Notes: a model not told the origin generated them from the letters alone. A stretch of 60,645 nucleotides of DNA from an uncultured Flammeovirgaceae bacterium (GCA_913052485.1 CAJXDN010000006.1:1-60645), one strand, 5' to 3'. Shown: positions 44,622 through 53,427, numbered from the stretch's first letter. Numbers and translations: made by a program.

Positions 44622-45806
44622 TCATTTTTTGATAATCCACTTTTCAGGATCCAACTTTATATTATTTTTCCATACTTGAAACTGTAACTGAGTCACACCA
44701 TCTTTATTTGTTACTAGATCAGCAATGACCTGACCCTCTGAAACACTATCCCCTTTTTCAACTTTTAAATTTTTAAGCTTTGCATATAAAGTGAAATATT
44801 CGCCATGATTAATAATTATAACATTATTCATGCCAGGAATAAATGCAATTGTAGATACTTTACCGGTATATATAGCCCTTACCTGTGTGGAGCTACTTGT
44901 CTGAATATCTATACCATCATTCTTGACTTTAATACTTTTAATCACTGGGTGTGGGTGTTCACCAAATCTGTTTGATATAAACCCTGATCGTACTGGCCAA
45001 TCAAATTTACCAACATTCTTTTCGAATCCTTCTGTAATCTCTAACAAATCTAATTCATCTGCAGAGCTTAAAAACTCTTTTTCTCTTCTAATAATATCTC
45101 TAATCAATTTATCTAATTTTTCTAGTGATTTTTTCCTATCGTTAATTTCCCTTCTTAGATCTTTTTCTTTTTGACGGAGGTTTGATATAATTTTTCTCTG
45201 TTTACCTTTAAGGTTAATAAGTTTATTACTTTCCTTAACTTCATTATTTAGAAGATTTTTTTGCTTTTGGTTTAGCTCTATTAAATTTTTCTCTTGATCC
45301 TTTAACTCAAGAGATACTTCACTTATTTCTTGAATTTGATTCTTTCTAAATTTAGAATATTGAAAAATATAATTAAATCTTCTAAACATTTGATTATAAT
45401 TCTCAGATGCAAAGACAAAAGTTAATTTATCTAGTGAGGATTTTGATTTATATGAATAATATATCATTTCTGAATATTCCTCATTTAAAATTTTTAGGTC
45501 ATTCTTTAAAGATGATATTAACATTCTTAAAGTACTTATCTCCTCAGATTTTATTTTTAAATCCCTTCTAAGGTTATTTATTAAACCCTGCCTATTATTA
45601 ATTTGTTTATTGATAACATTTAACCTCCCGACAGTAATATCCTTTGATTTCTCAGTCTCTTCCAGAATTTTTTCAGCTTCTTCAATTTTATCAATATTAA
45701 TATTCCTTTCTTTTTCTAAACTAGACCTAGATTGGTCTTGAGCAAATAAGTTGACACTAAATGTGATTAATAGTATAGGTAAGAAATTAAATTTTCTTAA
45801 GGACAT
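44622..45806 (-). CDS. EnvC-like murein hydrolase activator (coiled coil plus degenerate LytM/M23 domain)
   Basis: A 394-residue protein with a signal peptide ending NLFAQ, a long coiled coil (residues about 25-260, Lys/Glu/Leu-rich) and a C-terminal M23/LytM domain. The zinc site is incomplete: the HPxxK..HxGxD motif reads HPVIKSIKVKNDGID (second His replaced by Asn) and the final HxH reads LYAKL (no His). This fits EnvC/NlpD-type activators that switch on amidases without cleaving peptidoglycan themselves. The start overlaps the DUF4292 gene by 20 bp. Confidence 0.85.
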   Translation of the reverse strand: MSLRKFNFLPILLITFSVNLFAQDQSRSSLEKERNINIDKIEEAEKILEETEKSKDITVGRLNVINKQINNRQGLINNLRRDLKIKSEEISTLRMLISSLKNDLKILNEEYSEMIYYSYKSKSSLDKLTFVFASENYNQMFRRFNYIFQYSKFRKNQIQEISEVSLELKDQEKNLIELNQKQKNLLNNEVKESNKLINLKGKQRKIISNLRQKEKDLRREINDRKKSLEKLDKLIRDIIRREKEFLSSADELDLLEITEGFEKNVGKFDWPVRSGFISNRFGEHPHPVIKSIKVKNDGIDIQTSSSTQVRAIYTGKVSTIAFIPGMNNVIIINHGEYFTLYAKLKNLKVEKGDSVSEGQVIADLVTNKDGVTQLQFQVWKNNIKLDPEKWIIKK

Positions 45807-46554
45807 ACTTTGATGGTATATTGAAAGGAAACTTTAGTGGTTTATTTGTTCTTTCAACCTCTTTAAAATTAAAGTTAATATTTGTGATGACTGGAACACT
45901 ACTATCATCTAAATAGCTTACTGAAGTAAAAAGATGTCTGCCAGGAAATAAAATTTTACCTAATGGCTTAAAGTTTTCGTAGTCTACTGTTAAAAGGTAA
46001 TTAGTAATTTCATCAAATAGAATTAATTTTTCGATCTTTGATGTTTTAATATTTACAAGGTTTTGAGACTGGATTGACTCTTTTTGTTGTATTATCTTAA
46101 AATAATTTCCCTCACGATTTAAATTATCAGTTTGGGAAATATCATATAATAAATTTCCTGTTAATATTGATTCAAGCTGATCAAAATTTAGTTTTATTTT
46201 GAATTCCCTCTCAATAAGGTCAGGTGATGCCTGGATAACTTGTTTATTCACTCTATCGATTATGATAAATTGATCTTTAGTAATCATACCCCTAGCTGCC
46301 TCAACTCCTAAAGCTACTCTCACTGAAAACCAAATTCTTTCATTTTTTTGAATCCTCATATTAAGAGTAGCATTAATTAACTGATTATCATTTTTATATT
46401 GAAATTTAGATTTTGTTGACAGGTACTTGTAATCTATTTCCTCAACACTGAAATCATCAAATTCAACTTTGGAAGATTCAAATGCAATAAAATCTTTCTT
46501 ACAAGAGCTTAAGAGAAGAAAAAATATAACTAGCCGAAATTTATTAAAAGCCAT
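45787..46554 (-). CDS. DUF4292 family lipoprotein
   Basis: A 255-residue lipoprotein with signal MAFNKFRLVIFFLLLSSC. The mature part has a LolA/LolB-like pattern of strands: KFQYKNDNQLINATLNMRI, IWFSVRVALGVEAARGMIT and NYLLTVDYENFKPLGKILF, as in DUF4292. A lipid- or lipoprotein-carrier role is suggested by fold resemblance only. It precedes and overlaps the EnvC-like gene, a pairing I recall as common in Bacteroidota. A near -7 box (TACTTTTA) lies 6 nt before the ATG. Confidence 0.78.
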   Translation of the reverse strand: MAFNKFRLVIFFLLLSSCKKDFIAFESSKVEFDDFSVEEIDYKYLSTKSKFQYKNDNQLINATLNMRIQKNERIWFSVRVALGVEAARGMITKDQFIIIDRVNKQVIQASPDLIEREFKIKLNFDQLESILTGNLLYDISQTDNLNREGNYFKIIQQKESIQSQNLVNIKTSKIEKLILFDEITNYLLTVDYENFKPLGKILFPGRHLFTSVSYLDDSSVPVITNINFNFKEVERTNKPLKFPFNIPSKYVLKKI

Positions 46555-46602
46555 CTTTTGTAAAAGTATGTTAAATTTAATACAGGAAATTTAATATCAA
46601 GC

Positions 46603-47391
46603 CTATTCACCCTTAAAATCAGGACATCTTTTTTCTATAAATGCTTGAATACCTTCTTTAAAATCTGAGGTTTTTACACATTCTATAAATAATTTAATTT
46701 CCTCCTCGAATCCATCAACATCTTTATCAAAATAATTATTAACTGATTTTATAACGTTTTTGATAGCATTTGGCCCTTTTCTTTTAAATGTTGAAATATA
46801 CTCCTCTACTTTCTTTATTCCCGAATCAATGTCATCAACAACATTATTAATAAGTTTATAATCCAATGCATCTTCAGCTGATATCATTTCTGCTGTCAAC
46901 ATCATTTCAAGAGCTTTTGATTTGCCAACTATTTGTGTCAATCGTTGTGTTCCCCCATAGCCTGGAATTAAACCTAAATTAATTTCTGGTTGGGAAAACT
47001 TAGCATTTAAAGTAGCAACTCTAATGTGACATGCCAAAGACAATTCACACCCACCACCGAGAGCATAACCATTAACAAGTGCAATCACTGGGATATGCAT
47101 TTTCTCAATCTTATTAAATAAGTCATGGCCATTTCTACAAAATTTTAAAGATGATTTGCCATCAAGCTCTACAAACTCTTTAATATCTGCTCCTGCAACA
47201 AATGACTTATCACCCTCACCCGTTATAACAATTCCATATTTTCCAACAGAGTTCTTAGTTATAAAGTCGAATAATAAAATTAACTCCTCAATAGTCTTTT
47301 GATTTAATGCATTAAGATTTTTGGGACGATTTATTTTTATCAGGAAATAATCTTTACGATTCTCAAAATGTAAATTTTTTAAATTCCTCAT
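46603..47391 (-). CDS. Enoyl-CoA hydratase/isomerase (crotonase family)
   Basis: A 262-residue protein from ATG 47391; the codon three bases upstream is TTG and lies in the end of the previous gene. Crotonase signatures: the oxyanion-hole segment FVAGADIKEFVEL, then ALGGGCELSLACHIRVA with catalytic Glu, and FSQPEINLGLIPGYGGTQRL with the second catalytic Glu. It should hydrate short-chain trans-2-enoyl-CoA. The start shares one base with the stop of the epimerase-type dehydrogenase (TGATG), so the two are translationally coupled. Confidence 0.92.
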   Translation of the reverse strand: MRNLKNLHFENRKDYFLIKINRPKNLNALNQKTIEELILLFDFITKNSVGKYGIVITGEGDKSFVAGADIKEFVELDGKSSLKFCRNGHDLFNKIEKMHIPVIALVNGYALGGGCELSLACHIRVATLNAKFSQPEINLGLIPGYGGTQRLTQIVGKSKALEMMLTAEMISAEDALDYKLINNVVDDIDSGIKKVEEYISTFKRKGPNAIKNVIKSVNNYFDKDVDGFEEEIKLFIECVKTSDFKEGIQAFIEKRCPDFKGE

Positions 47392-48326
47392 CAAATTTTT
47401 ATTTTAAGATTTTTTACCATTGAATTAACAGTTTTATCTAGATCAAATTTTGCTACCCAACCCCAATCTTTTTTTGCATGATCATCATTTATTGAATTTG
47501 GCCACGAGTCAGCTATATCTTGTCTAAAATCTGGTTTAAAAGATACAATAAATGATGGGTCTTTCTCAATTAAAATATTTGAAATCATATCAGGAGACAC
47601 ACTGAATCCAGATAAATTATAACTTGATTTTATTGATAATTTATTTCTATTTACAGTCATTATTTTATCAATAGACTCAATAGCATCATCTATAAAAAGC
47701 ATAGGAAGTAATGTGTCTTTTTTTAAAAAACATTTATAATTTTCTTTTCTTATATATGAATAGAAAATTTCTACTGCATAGTCTGTTGTCCCACCACCAG
47801 GTAAAGTATTATAACTTATAATACCAGGAAACCTTAAACTTCTAATATCAGTTCCATATTTAATATTATAGTATTCACACCACCTTTCTCCAGACAGCTT
47901 ACTTATCCCATAAATGGTATCAGGCTCCATAACACAGAACTGATTAGTATTATTTTTTGGAGAGGTATTCCCGAATACTGATATAGAACTAGGCCAGAAA
48001 ACTTTTTTAACTATTTTATTTTTTGCAAGCTCTAATACATTGAATAATGAGGTCATATTAAGGTCCCAGGTCATTTTAGGGTTCTCCTCACCTTTAGCAG
48101 AAAGAATAGCTGCTAAATGATAAATTTCTTCAATATCATATCTTTTAACTATTAGTTCTAGTTCTTTATAATTGATAGCATCTAATTTATGATAAATTAA
48201 TTCAGACTTAGACTCTTCTCTTATATCGGTTAATATTATACTATCAGAATCATATTTATTTGACAAAAACCTAGATAGTTCGGTTCCTAGTTGGCCCTCA
48301 GATCCAATAATAAGTCTTCTACACAT
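47391..48326 (-). CDS. NAD-dependent epimerase/dehydratase, likely L-threonine 3-dehydrogenase
   Basis: A 311-residue extended SDR protein. The NAD motif GSEGQLGTELSRFL is at the N-terminus, the catalytic YGISKLSGERW (YxxxK) in the middle and the segment FPGIISYNTLPGGGTTDYAV follows, the last being typical of SDR-type threonine dehydrogenases. It should oxidise L-threonine to 2-amino-3-oxobutyrate. Divergent kbl, the next enzyme in the pathway, starts 64 bp away and strongly supports this assignment. Confidence 0.88.
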   Translation of the reverse strand: MCRRLIIGSEGQLGTELSRFLSNKYDSDSIILTDIREESKSELIYHKLDAINYKELELIVKRYDIEEIYHLAAILSAKGEENPKMTWDLNMTSLFNVLELAKNKIVKKVFWPSSISVFGNTSPKNNTNQFCVMEPDTIYGISKLSGERWCEYYNIKYGTDIRSLRFPGIISYNTLPGGGTTDYAVEIFYSYIRKENYKCFLKKDTLLPMLFIDDAIESIDKIMTVNRNKLSIKSSYNLSGFSVSPDMISNILIEKDPSFIVSFKPDFRQDIADSWPNSINDDHAKKDWGWVAKFDLDKTVNSMVKNLKIKI

Positions 48327-48390
48327 TATGGGTTATGATTATTAATTTTTAATTTGCACTAAAATATGTAATCTAATAAAAATTTTAAGT

Positions 48391-49578
48391 ATGTATAAAG
48401 AATTTAAAGTTCACCTTGACAATGAGATAGAAAAAACCAAAAGCTCTGGATTATTCAAAAAAGAGAGAATTATAACTTCACCTCAGAGTTCTGTAATCAA
48501 TACAGATATACAAGATAAAATTATTAACCTATGCTCAAATAACTATCTTGGTTTGTCATCACATCCGGATGTATTAAGAGCCGCAAAAGAATCTATTGAT
48601 AGTCATGGATTTGGAATGTCTTCAGTTAGGTTTATATGTGGGACACAAAATATTCATAAAAAACTTGAAGAAAATATTAGTAAATTTTTAGGGACAGAAG
48701 ATACAATTCTTTACGCTGCAGCATTTGATGCGAATGGTGGTCTTTTTGAACCATTATTTGGGCCAGAAGATGCTATTATATCAGATGAACTAAATCATGC
48801 ATCAATAATTGATGGGATAAGATTATGTAAAGCGTCTAGGCATAGGTATAAACACAATAATATGTCTGACCTTGAAGGTAAATTAAAGGAGACACAAAAT
48901 TCAAGAGCTAGAATAATTGTAACCGACGGTGTCTTCTCAATGGATGGCACAATTGCACAGCTAGATAAGATAGTTGATTTGGCAAAAAAATATAATGCAC
49001 TAGTGATGATTGATGAATGTCACTCAACTGGATTCATGGGAGAGAAAGGTAGAGGCGTTCATGAACAAAAGAACGTGATTGGTGAAATAGATATAATTAC
49101 AGGAACACTTGGTAAAGCTCTAGGTGGTGCTTCTGGTGGCTTCACCTCAGGAAGAAAAGAAATTATTGAAATTTTAAGACAGAAATCAAGACCGTATCTT
49201 TTCTCTAATACTTTAGCCCCATCAATTGTGGGTGCGTCTTTAAAAGTCTTTGAAATTATCGAAAATGATAATAGTTTGATTAAGAAATTACACGAAAACA
49301 CAACGTATTTTAGGAAAAAAATGACGGCTTTAGGTTTTGATATAGCTGAAGGTGATCATCCTATTGTACCTATCATGCTCTACGATGCTGTTCTCGCAAA
49401 AAAAATGTCAGAAAAATTACTAGATATGGGTATATATGTAGTTGGTTTCTACTTTCCTGTAGTACCAAAAGAGAAGGCAAGAATTAGGGTTCAATTGTCT
49501 GCTGGGCATTCAAGGAGTGAACTTGATCTTGCAATAGGAGCATTTGAGAAAGTAGGAAAAAGTTTAAATATTATTTAG
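48391..49578 (+). CDS. kbl: Glycine C-acetyltransferase (2-amino-3-ketobutyrate CoA ligase)
   Basis: A 395-residue alpha-oxoamine synthase. The PLP lysine is in GTLGKALGGASGG; other conserved segments are CSNNYLGLSSHPDVL, ISDELNHASIIDGIRL, VTDGVFSMDGTIA and MIDECHSTGF. It cleaves 2-amino-3-oxobutyrate with CoA to glycine and acetyl-CoA, following the divergently encoded threonine dehydrogenase. The 3' end overlaps the end of the convergent cdaA gene by 8 bp. Confidence 0.95.
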   Translation: MYKEFKVHLDNEIEKTKSSGLFKKERIITSPQSSVINTDIQDKIINLCSNNYLGLSSHPDVLRAAKESIDSHGFGMSSVRFICGTQNIHKKLEENISKFLGTEDTILYAAAFDANGGLFEPLFGPEDAIISDELNHASIIDGIRLCKASRHRYKHNNMSDLEGKLKETQNSRARIIVTDGVFSMDGTIAQLDKIVDLAKKYNALVMIDECHSTGFMGEKGRGVHEQKNVIGEIDIITGTLGKALGGASGGFTSGRKEIIEILRQKSRPYLFSNTLAPSIVGASLKVFEIIENDNSLIKKLHENTTYFRKKMTALGFDIAEGDHPIVPIMLYDAVLAKKMSEKLLDMGIYVVGFYFPVVPKEKARIRVQLSAGHSRSELDLAIGAFEKVGKSLNII

Positions 49579-50389
49579 GTTTATAATCAACCTCTAAATA
49601 ATTTAGCAACACTGATCTCAACTGAACAATTGAGATTTTGGTCTTCATATTACCGTCCTCAAAGACAGAAATTGTCTTCTGTTCTTCTGAAATAACAACT
49701 GCCATGGCATCAGTATCTTGAGAAATACCGTAAGCTGCTCTATGTCTTAATCCAAAGTTCATTGGTAGATCTTGATTCTCTGACACTGGCAAAATACATC
49801 TTGCTGCAATTATTTTTTCATCATGAATTATTACTGCACCGTCATGGAGAGGACTTTTTCTATTAAAAATTGAAAGAAGCAATCTCTTTGATAAAATTGC
49901 ATTTAGAATCTCACCTGACTCAGAATAAAATTTAAGTTCTGAATTTTTAGATATTACAATTAATGCACCAGAATTATTTTCAATAATTAGTTGACAGGAA
50001 TCAACTAAATTTGAAACGAAATTATTCCACTTTTTACTTGTATTATTTGCAAAGAAAAGAGAGAATACATCAAATAATTTTTGATCTTTTATATAATTTG
50101 TTTTTCCTAAAAAAAGCAGAAATCTTCTGATTTCTTTTTGGAATAAGATAAGTACAGCTAATACACCAACTCCCATAAACTGCCCTAAAATATTAGTTAA
50201 TAATTCCATCTCAGAAGCCCTAACGATTAGGTAGAAAAAATATAGAATTAAGAATCCAATGAATATTCTAATTGCAACACTTCCTCTTAGTAACCTATAA
50301 ATAGTATATAAGAGAAGACTTACCAAAAAAATATCAATAAAATCAATAAATCTTATTTCTAGAAATCCTATATTAAAATTATATATCAT
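49571..50389 (-). CDS. cdaA: Diadenylate cyclase CdaA
   Basis: A 272-residue membrane-bound DisA_N-domain protein making cyclic di-AMP. About three N-terminal membrane helices (to residue ~80) precede the catalytic domain, where the DGA motif (SPLHDGAVII) and RHR motif (FGLRHRAAYGIS) are both intact, with DAMAVVISEE after them. The regulator CdaR is not adjacent. It overlaps folP by 4 bp, a pairing I recall as common in Bacteroidota. Confidence 0.94.
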   Translation of the reverse strand: MIYNFNIGFLEIRFIDFIDIFLVSLLLYTIYRLLRGSVAIRIFIGFLILYFFYLIVRASEMELLTNILGQFMGVGVLAVLILFQKEIRRFLLFLGKTNYIKDQKLFDVFSLFFANNTSKKWNNFVSNLVDSCQLIIENNSGALIVISKNSELKFYSESGEILNAILSKRLLLSIFNRKSPLHDGAVIIHDEKIIAARCILPVSENQDLPMNFGLRHRAAYGISQDTDAMAVVISEEQKTISVFEDGNMKTKISIVQLRSVLLNYLEVDYKPK

Positions 50390-51204
50390 GAAACTAATTT
50401 TACGTGCTCCTTCACATCATGTACTCTAATTATTTCAGCTCCATTCTGAATTGCTAACTTATTCATTTCAAGAGTTCCATGAAGAGCTTTACTCTCTCCA
50501 TATTTTTTTTTAATAAATGATTTTCTAGATAACCCCACAAGTATGGGTAATTCAAATATTTTAAAAACATTCAGATTATTTAATAGATCTAAATTCTGTT
50601 CAAATTCTTTTGCAAACCCAAAACCTGGGTCTAATATAATATCGTTTACACCAAGAGAATTCAGTCTTTCAATTTTTTTTCTAAAATAGCTCAATATATC
50701 AACTATTATATTGTGATAATCAGTCTTTAACATCATATCTTTTGGCGTACCTCTTATATGCATCAATACATATGGAATATTATAATCTGCAACAACATTG
50801 AACATGTTAATATCATAGCTTCCTCCAGATATATCATTTATTAAATGTACCCCTTCATTTATAGACCTTCTAGCTATTTCGGATCTAAAAGTATCAACTG
50901 AAAATAAGGTATTAGGAAACCTCTTTACTGATTCCTTTATAATATATTTAATTCTTTCCCATTCCTCGTCAACAGGTATAAAGTCAGAGCCAGGTCTTGT
51001 AGAGCAACCCCCAATATCAATGATTGAAACTCCTTCTCTTATCATATTTTCAACTCTTTTAATAGCTGAATCTGTAGAGTTAAATTTACCCCCATCATAA
51101 AAGGAATCCGGAGTCATATTTAATATACCCATGATAAGAGGCTTATCAAAATGAAATAATTTTCCTTTAATATTTAATGATCTTTTGATTGATATCTTAC
51201 TCAT
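50386..51204 (-). CDS. folP: Dihydropteroate synthase
   Basis: A 272-residue TIM-barrel enzyme joining p-aminobenzoate to dihydropterin pyrophosphate in folate synthesis. Visible: IMGILNMTPDSFYDGGK, DIGGCSTRPGSDFI, LINDISGG, DIILDPGFGFAKEFEQNL, LVGLSRKSFIKK and the C-terminal IIRVHDVKEH. It is translationally coupled to cdaA. Its start codon lies only 5 bp from the first codon of the divergent DUF1599 gene. Confidence 0.95.
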   Translation of the reverse strand: MSKISIKRSLNIKGKLFHFDKPLIMGILNMTPDSFYDGGKFNSTDSAIKRVENMIREGVSIIDIGGCSTRPGSDFIPVDEEWERIKYIIKESVKRFPNTLFSVDTFRSEIARRSINEGVHLINDISGGSYDINMFNVVADYNIPYVLMHIRGTPKDMMLKTDYHNIIVDILSYFRKKIERLNSLGVNDIILDPGFGFAKEFEQNLDLLNNLNVFKIFELPILVGLSRKSFIKKKYGESKALHGTLEMNKLAIQNGAEIIRVHDVKEHVKLVS

Positions 51205-51209
51205 TTTAG

Positions 51210-51791
51210 TTGCTATTTCATATTTTTGAAAAAATTAATAATAATTTGAGAAGTTCTACTATAAATGACTACAAAAAAATTATGGATATCTGCAAAGATA
51301 TTTATTTAAAAAAATCTAAAGACTATGGGTCTGCCTGGAGAATTTTAAGGATTCCTTCGCTTACAGATCAAATATTTATAAAGGCACAAAGGATTAGGTC
51401 TACCCAGGAAAAGAAAAAAATGAGAGTTAATGAAAAAATTGACAATGAATTTATTGGAATAATTAACTATTGTATAATGGCAATAATCCAGATAGAGTAT
51501 GATAATGATGAAATAGAGATTCCTTATGAAAAGCTTGAAAGGTTATACGATACTCATTCAAATGAAATAATGAATCTATTATCAGATAAGAATCATGACT
51601 ACGACGAGGCATGGAAAGAAATGAGAGTAAGTTCAATGACAGACATAATATTAATGAAACTCTACAGGACAAAACAGATAGAGGATAATCAAGGAAAGAC
51701 CTTAATATCCGAAGGTATAAAAGCTAATTATCAAGATATCGTTAACTATTCAGTATTTTGTTTGATTAAATTATTATTAATAAAAAAATGA
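51210..51791 (+). CDS. DUF1599 (Nmad1-type) protein with tandem internal duplication
   Basis: A 193-residue helical protein made of two copies of the DUF1599 unit: residues about 20-95 (KSKDYGSAWRILRIPSLTD) and about 115-190 (KNHDYDEAWKEMRVSSMTD), each followed by a basic helix and a 'IxNY' helix. The family is linked to nucleotide modification in phages by its later Pfam name; its cellular role in Bacteroidota is unknown. The start is uncertain: TTG at 51210 gives 193 residues, and a second TTG at 51246 would shorten it by 12; no ATG precedes the first repeat. Neighbours: divergent folP, and a coupled DoxX-like gene (4-bp overlap). Confidence 0.8.
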   Translation: MLFHIFEKINNNLRSSTINDYKKIMDICKDIYLKKSKDYGSAWRILRIPSLTDQIFIKAQRIRSTQEKKKMRVNEKIDNEFIGIINYCIMAIIQIEYDNDEIEIPYEKLERLYDTHSNEIMNLLSDKNHDYDEAWKEMRVSSMTDIILMKLYRTKQIEDNQGKTLISEGIKANYQDIVNYSVFCLIKLLLIKK

Positions 51792-52933
51792 GATTTATAT
51801 ATTCAACTTGTAGATATTTTGTTGGGATTCTATTTATTTTTTCTGGTGGTATCAAAATTAATGATCCTATAGGTACACAAATAAAACTTCAAGAATACTT
51901 TGAGGTATTTAGTTCTGACTTCACACCAATATTTGAAATTTTTATTCCCTACGCATTAATACTATCTGTTCTCTTATGTACATTAGAAATTGTAATAGGA
52001 TTTGCTCTTCTACTGAATTATAAAATTCAAATTGTTTCTAAAATAACATTAGGTCTAATAATATTCTTTACATTTCTAACTTTCTATTCTGCCTACTTTA
52101 ATAAGGTAACTGACTGCGGATGTTTTGGTGATGCAATAAAATTAACACCATGGGAATCTTTTATAAAGGATATTATATTATTAATATTATCAGGTGCTAT
52201 TTTTTATATCCACCCAAAACTAGAAAATAAGAGAGGATTTCTATATATTAAATTTTTTGATGATAAAGTTATTAGAAATGGAGTTATTATCTCAGTAACA
52301 ATAATTTGCTTACTGGTTAGTTATACTGCCATAAACTTCCTGCCATTTATTGATTTTAGATCCTATAAAATTGGAAACTACATACCGGAACTTATGGAGC
52401 CAAGCGATGAGTTAAGATACAGTTATGTCATGGAAAAAAATGATAAAATATATGAGTTCGATACCTATCCACAAGATAACTCATACAACTTTGTTGAACT
52501 TAAATTATTAAATCCAGAAGCAGAGCCTAAAATTACTGACTATAACCTCTGGAATGATGAGGGTGATTATACAAAAGAAAGCTTTTTAGGTAACAAACTA
52601 TTTCTCATTGTCCACGATTTTCAGAATTTAGATGTTGAAGAAAATAAAATAGATCAGTTTATCTCTAAAATCAAAAATCTAGAAAATGGTATTAATTTCT
52701 GGGTTGAGACAATAATTGTTACATCCTCTGATGAAAATACAGTAAATAGCTTTAAAGAAAAATATGGTATAGATAATAAAATTGTTTATGGTGATGCTAC
52801 AGTTCTGAAGACAATAATAAGATCTAATCCAGGTTTTTTTCTGATGAGAAATGGTACAGTCAAAGGTAAGTGGCACTTCAACAGTTTTCCTGAACCAAAA
52901 GAAATTTTAAGGGGGGTAAATATTACAATTTAA
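51788..52933 (+). CDS. BT_3928-type DoxX/MauE membrane protein with thioredoxin-like C-terminus
   Basis: A 381-residue protein. Four to five membrane segments in the first ~190 residues carry the MauE/DoxX hallmark VTDCGCFGDAIKLTPWESF, a CxC pair at the membrane face. From about residue 250 a soluble thioredoxin-fold-like domain follows (LFLIVHDFQNLD, FKEKYGIDNKIVYGDATVLKTIIRSNPGFFLM), but without a CxxC active site. The layout suggests electron transfer or redox partner binding; the substrate is unknown. Overlaps DUF1599 by 4 bp and aroK by 1 bp (TAATG). Confidence 0.82.
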   Translation: MRFIYSTCRYFVGILFIFSGGIKINDPIGTQIKLQEYFEVFSSDFTPIFEIFIPYALILSVLLCTLEIVIGFALLLNYKIQIVSKITLGLIIFFTFLTFYSAYFNKVTDCGCFGDAIKLTPWESFIKDIILLILSGAIFYIHPKLENKRGFLYIKFFDDKVIRNGVIISVTIICLLVSYTAINFLPFIDFRSYKIGNYIPELMEPSDELRYSYVMEKNDKIYEFDTYPQDNSYNFVELKLLNPEAEPKITDYNLWNDEGDYTKESFLGNKLFLIVHDFQNLDVEENKIDQFISKIKNLENGINFWVETIIVTSSDENTVNSFKEKYGIDNKIVYGDATVLKTIIRSNPGFFLMRNGTVKGKWHFNSFPEPKEILRGVNITI

Positions 52934-53427
52934 TGCGGAAAGTTTTTTTAGTTGGAATGCCTGGGTCCGGAAAATCTAGAATGGCAAAATTTATTAGCTC
53001 AGTAACAGATCTTATTTATAAAGATTTAGATGATGAAATTGAGAGAATAGAAGGAAAATCTATAAAAGAAATATTTAAAAATAATAGTGAAGCTTATTTT
53101 AGAAATAAAGAAACAGAAATTTTGAAAAAGATAATTGCAAAAGATAAAAATTTGATAATTGCAACGGGTGGAGGCACACCTTGTTTTAATAAAAACATTG
53201 ATATAATAAATAAAAGTGGGTTATCAATTTTTTTAAATACCTCGTTAGATGTAATTGTAGAGAGGATCTCCAGGAAAAATAAAAGACCTCTCTTTAATAA
53301 TAAAGATGTTGAAGAAACTGTAAAAAAAATGTTTAATGAAAGAATTGAATTCTATTCCAAATCAAGATTCCACGTAACAAAAAATAATAGAAATAAAGTA
53401 TTATCTATTATTAATTCTTATACCTAG
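52933..53427 (+). CDS. aroK: Shikimate kinase
   Basis: A 164-residue P-loop kinase phosphorylating shikimate. Walker A GMPGSGKSRMAK, the shikimate-binding DLDDEIER, FRNKETEILKK and GGGTPCF are all in place, followed by the LID segment RKNKRPLFNN. Third gene of the DUF1599-DoxX-aroK run. The last 27 bp overlap the end of the convergent outer-membrane protein gene, a long tail-to-tail coding overlap. Confidence 0.94.
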   Translation: MRKVFLVGMPGSGKSRMAKFISSVTDLIYKDLDDEIERIEGKSIKEIFKNNSEAYFRNKETEILKKIIAKDKNLIIATGGGTPCFNKNIDIINKSGLSIFLNTSLDVIVERISRKNKRPLFNNKDVEETVKKMFNERIEFYSKSRFHVTKNNRNKVLSIINSYT

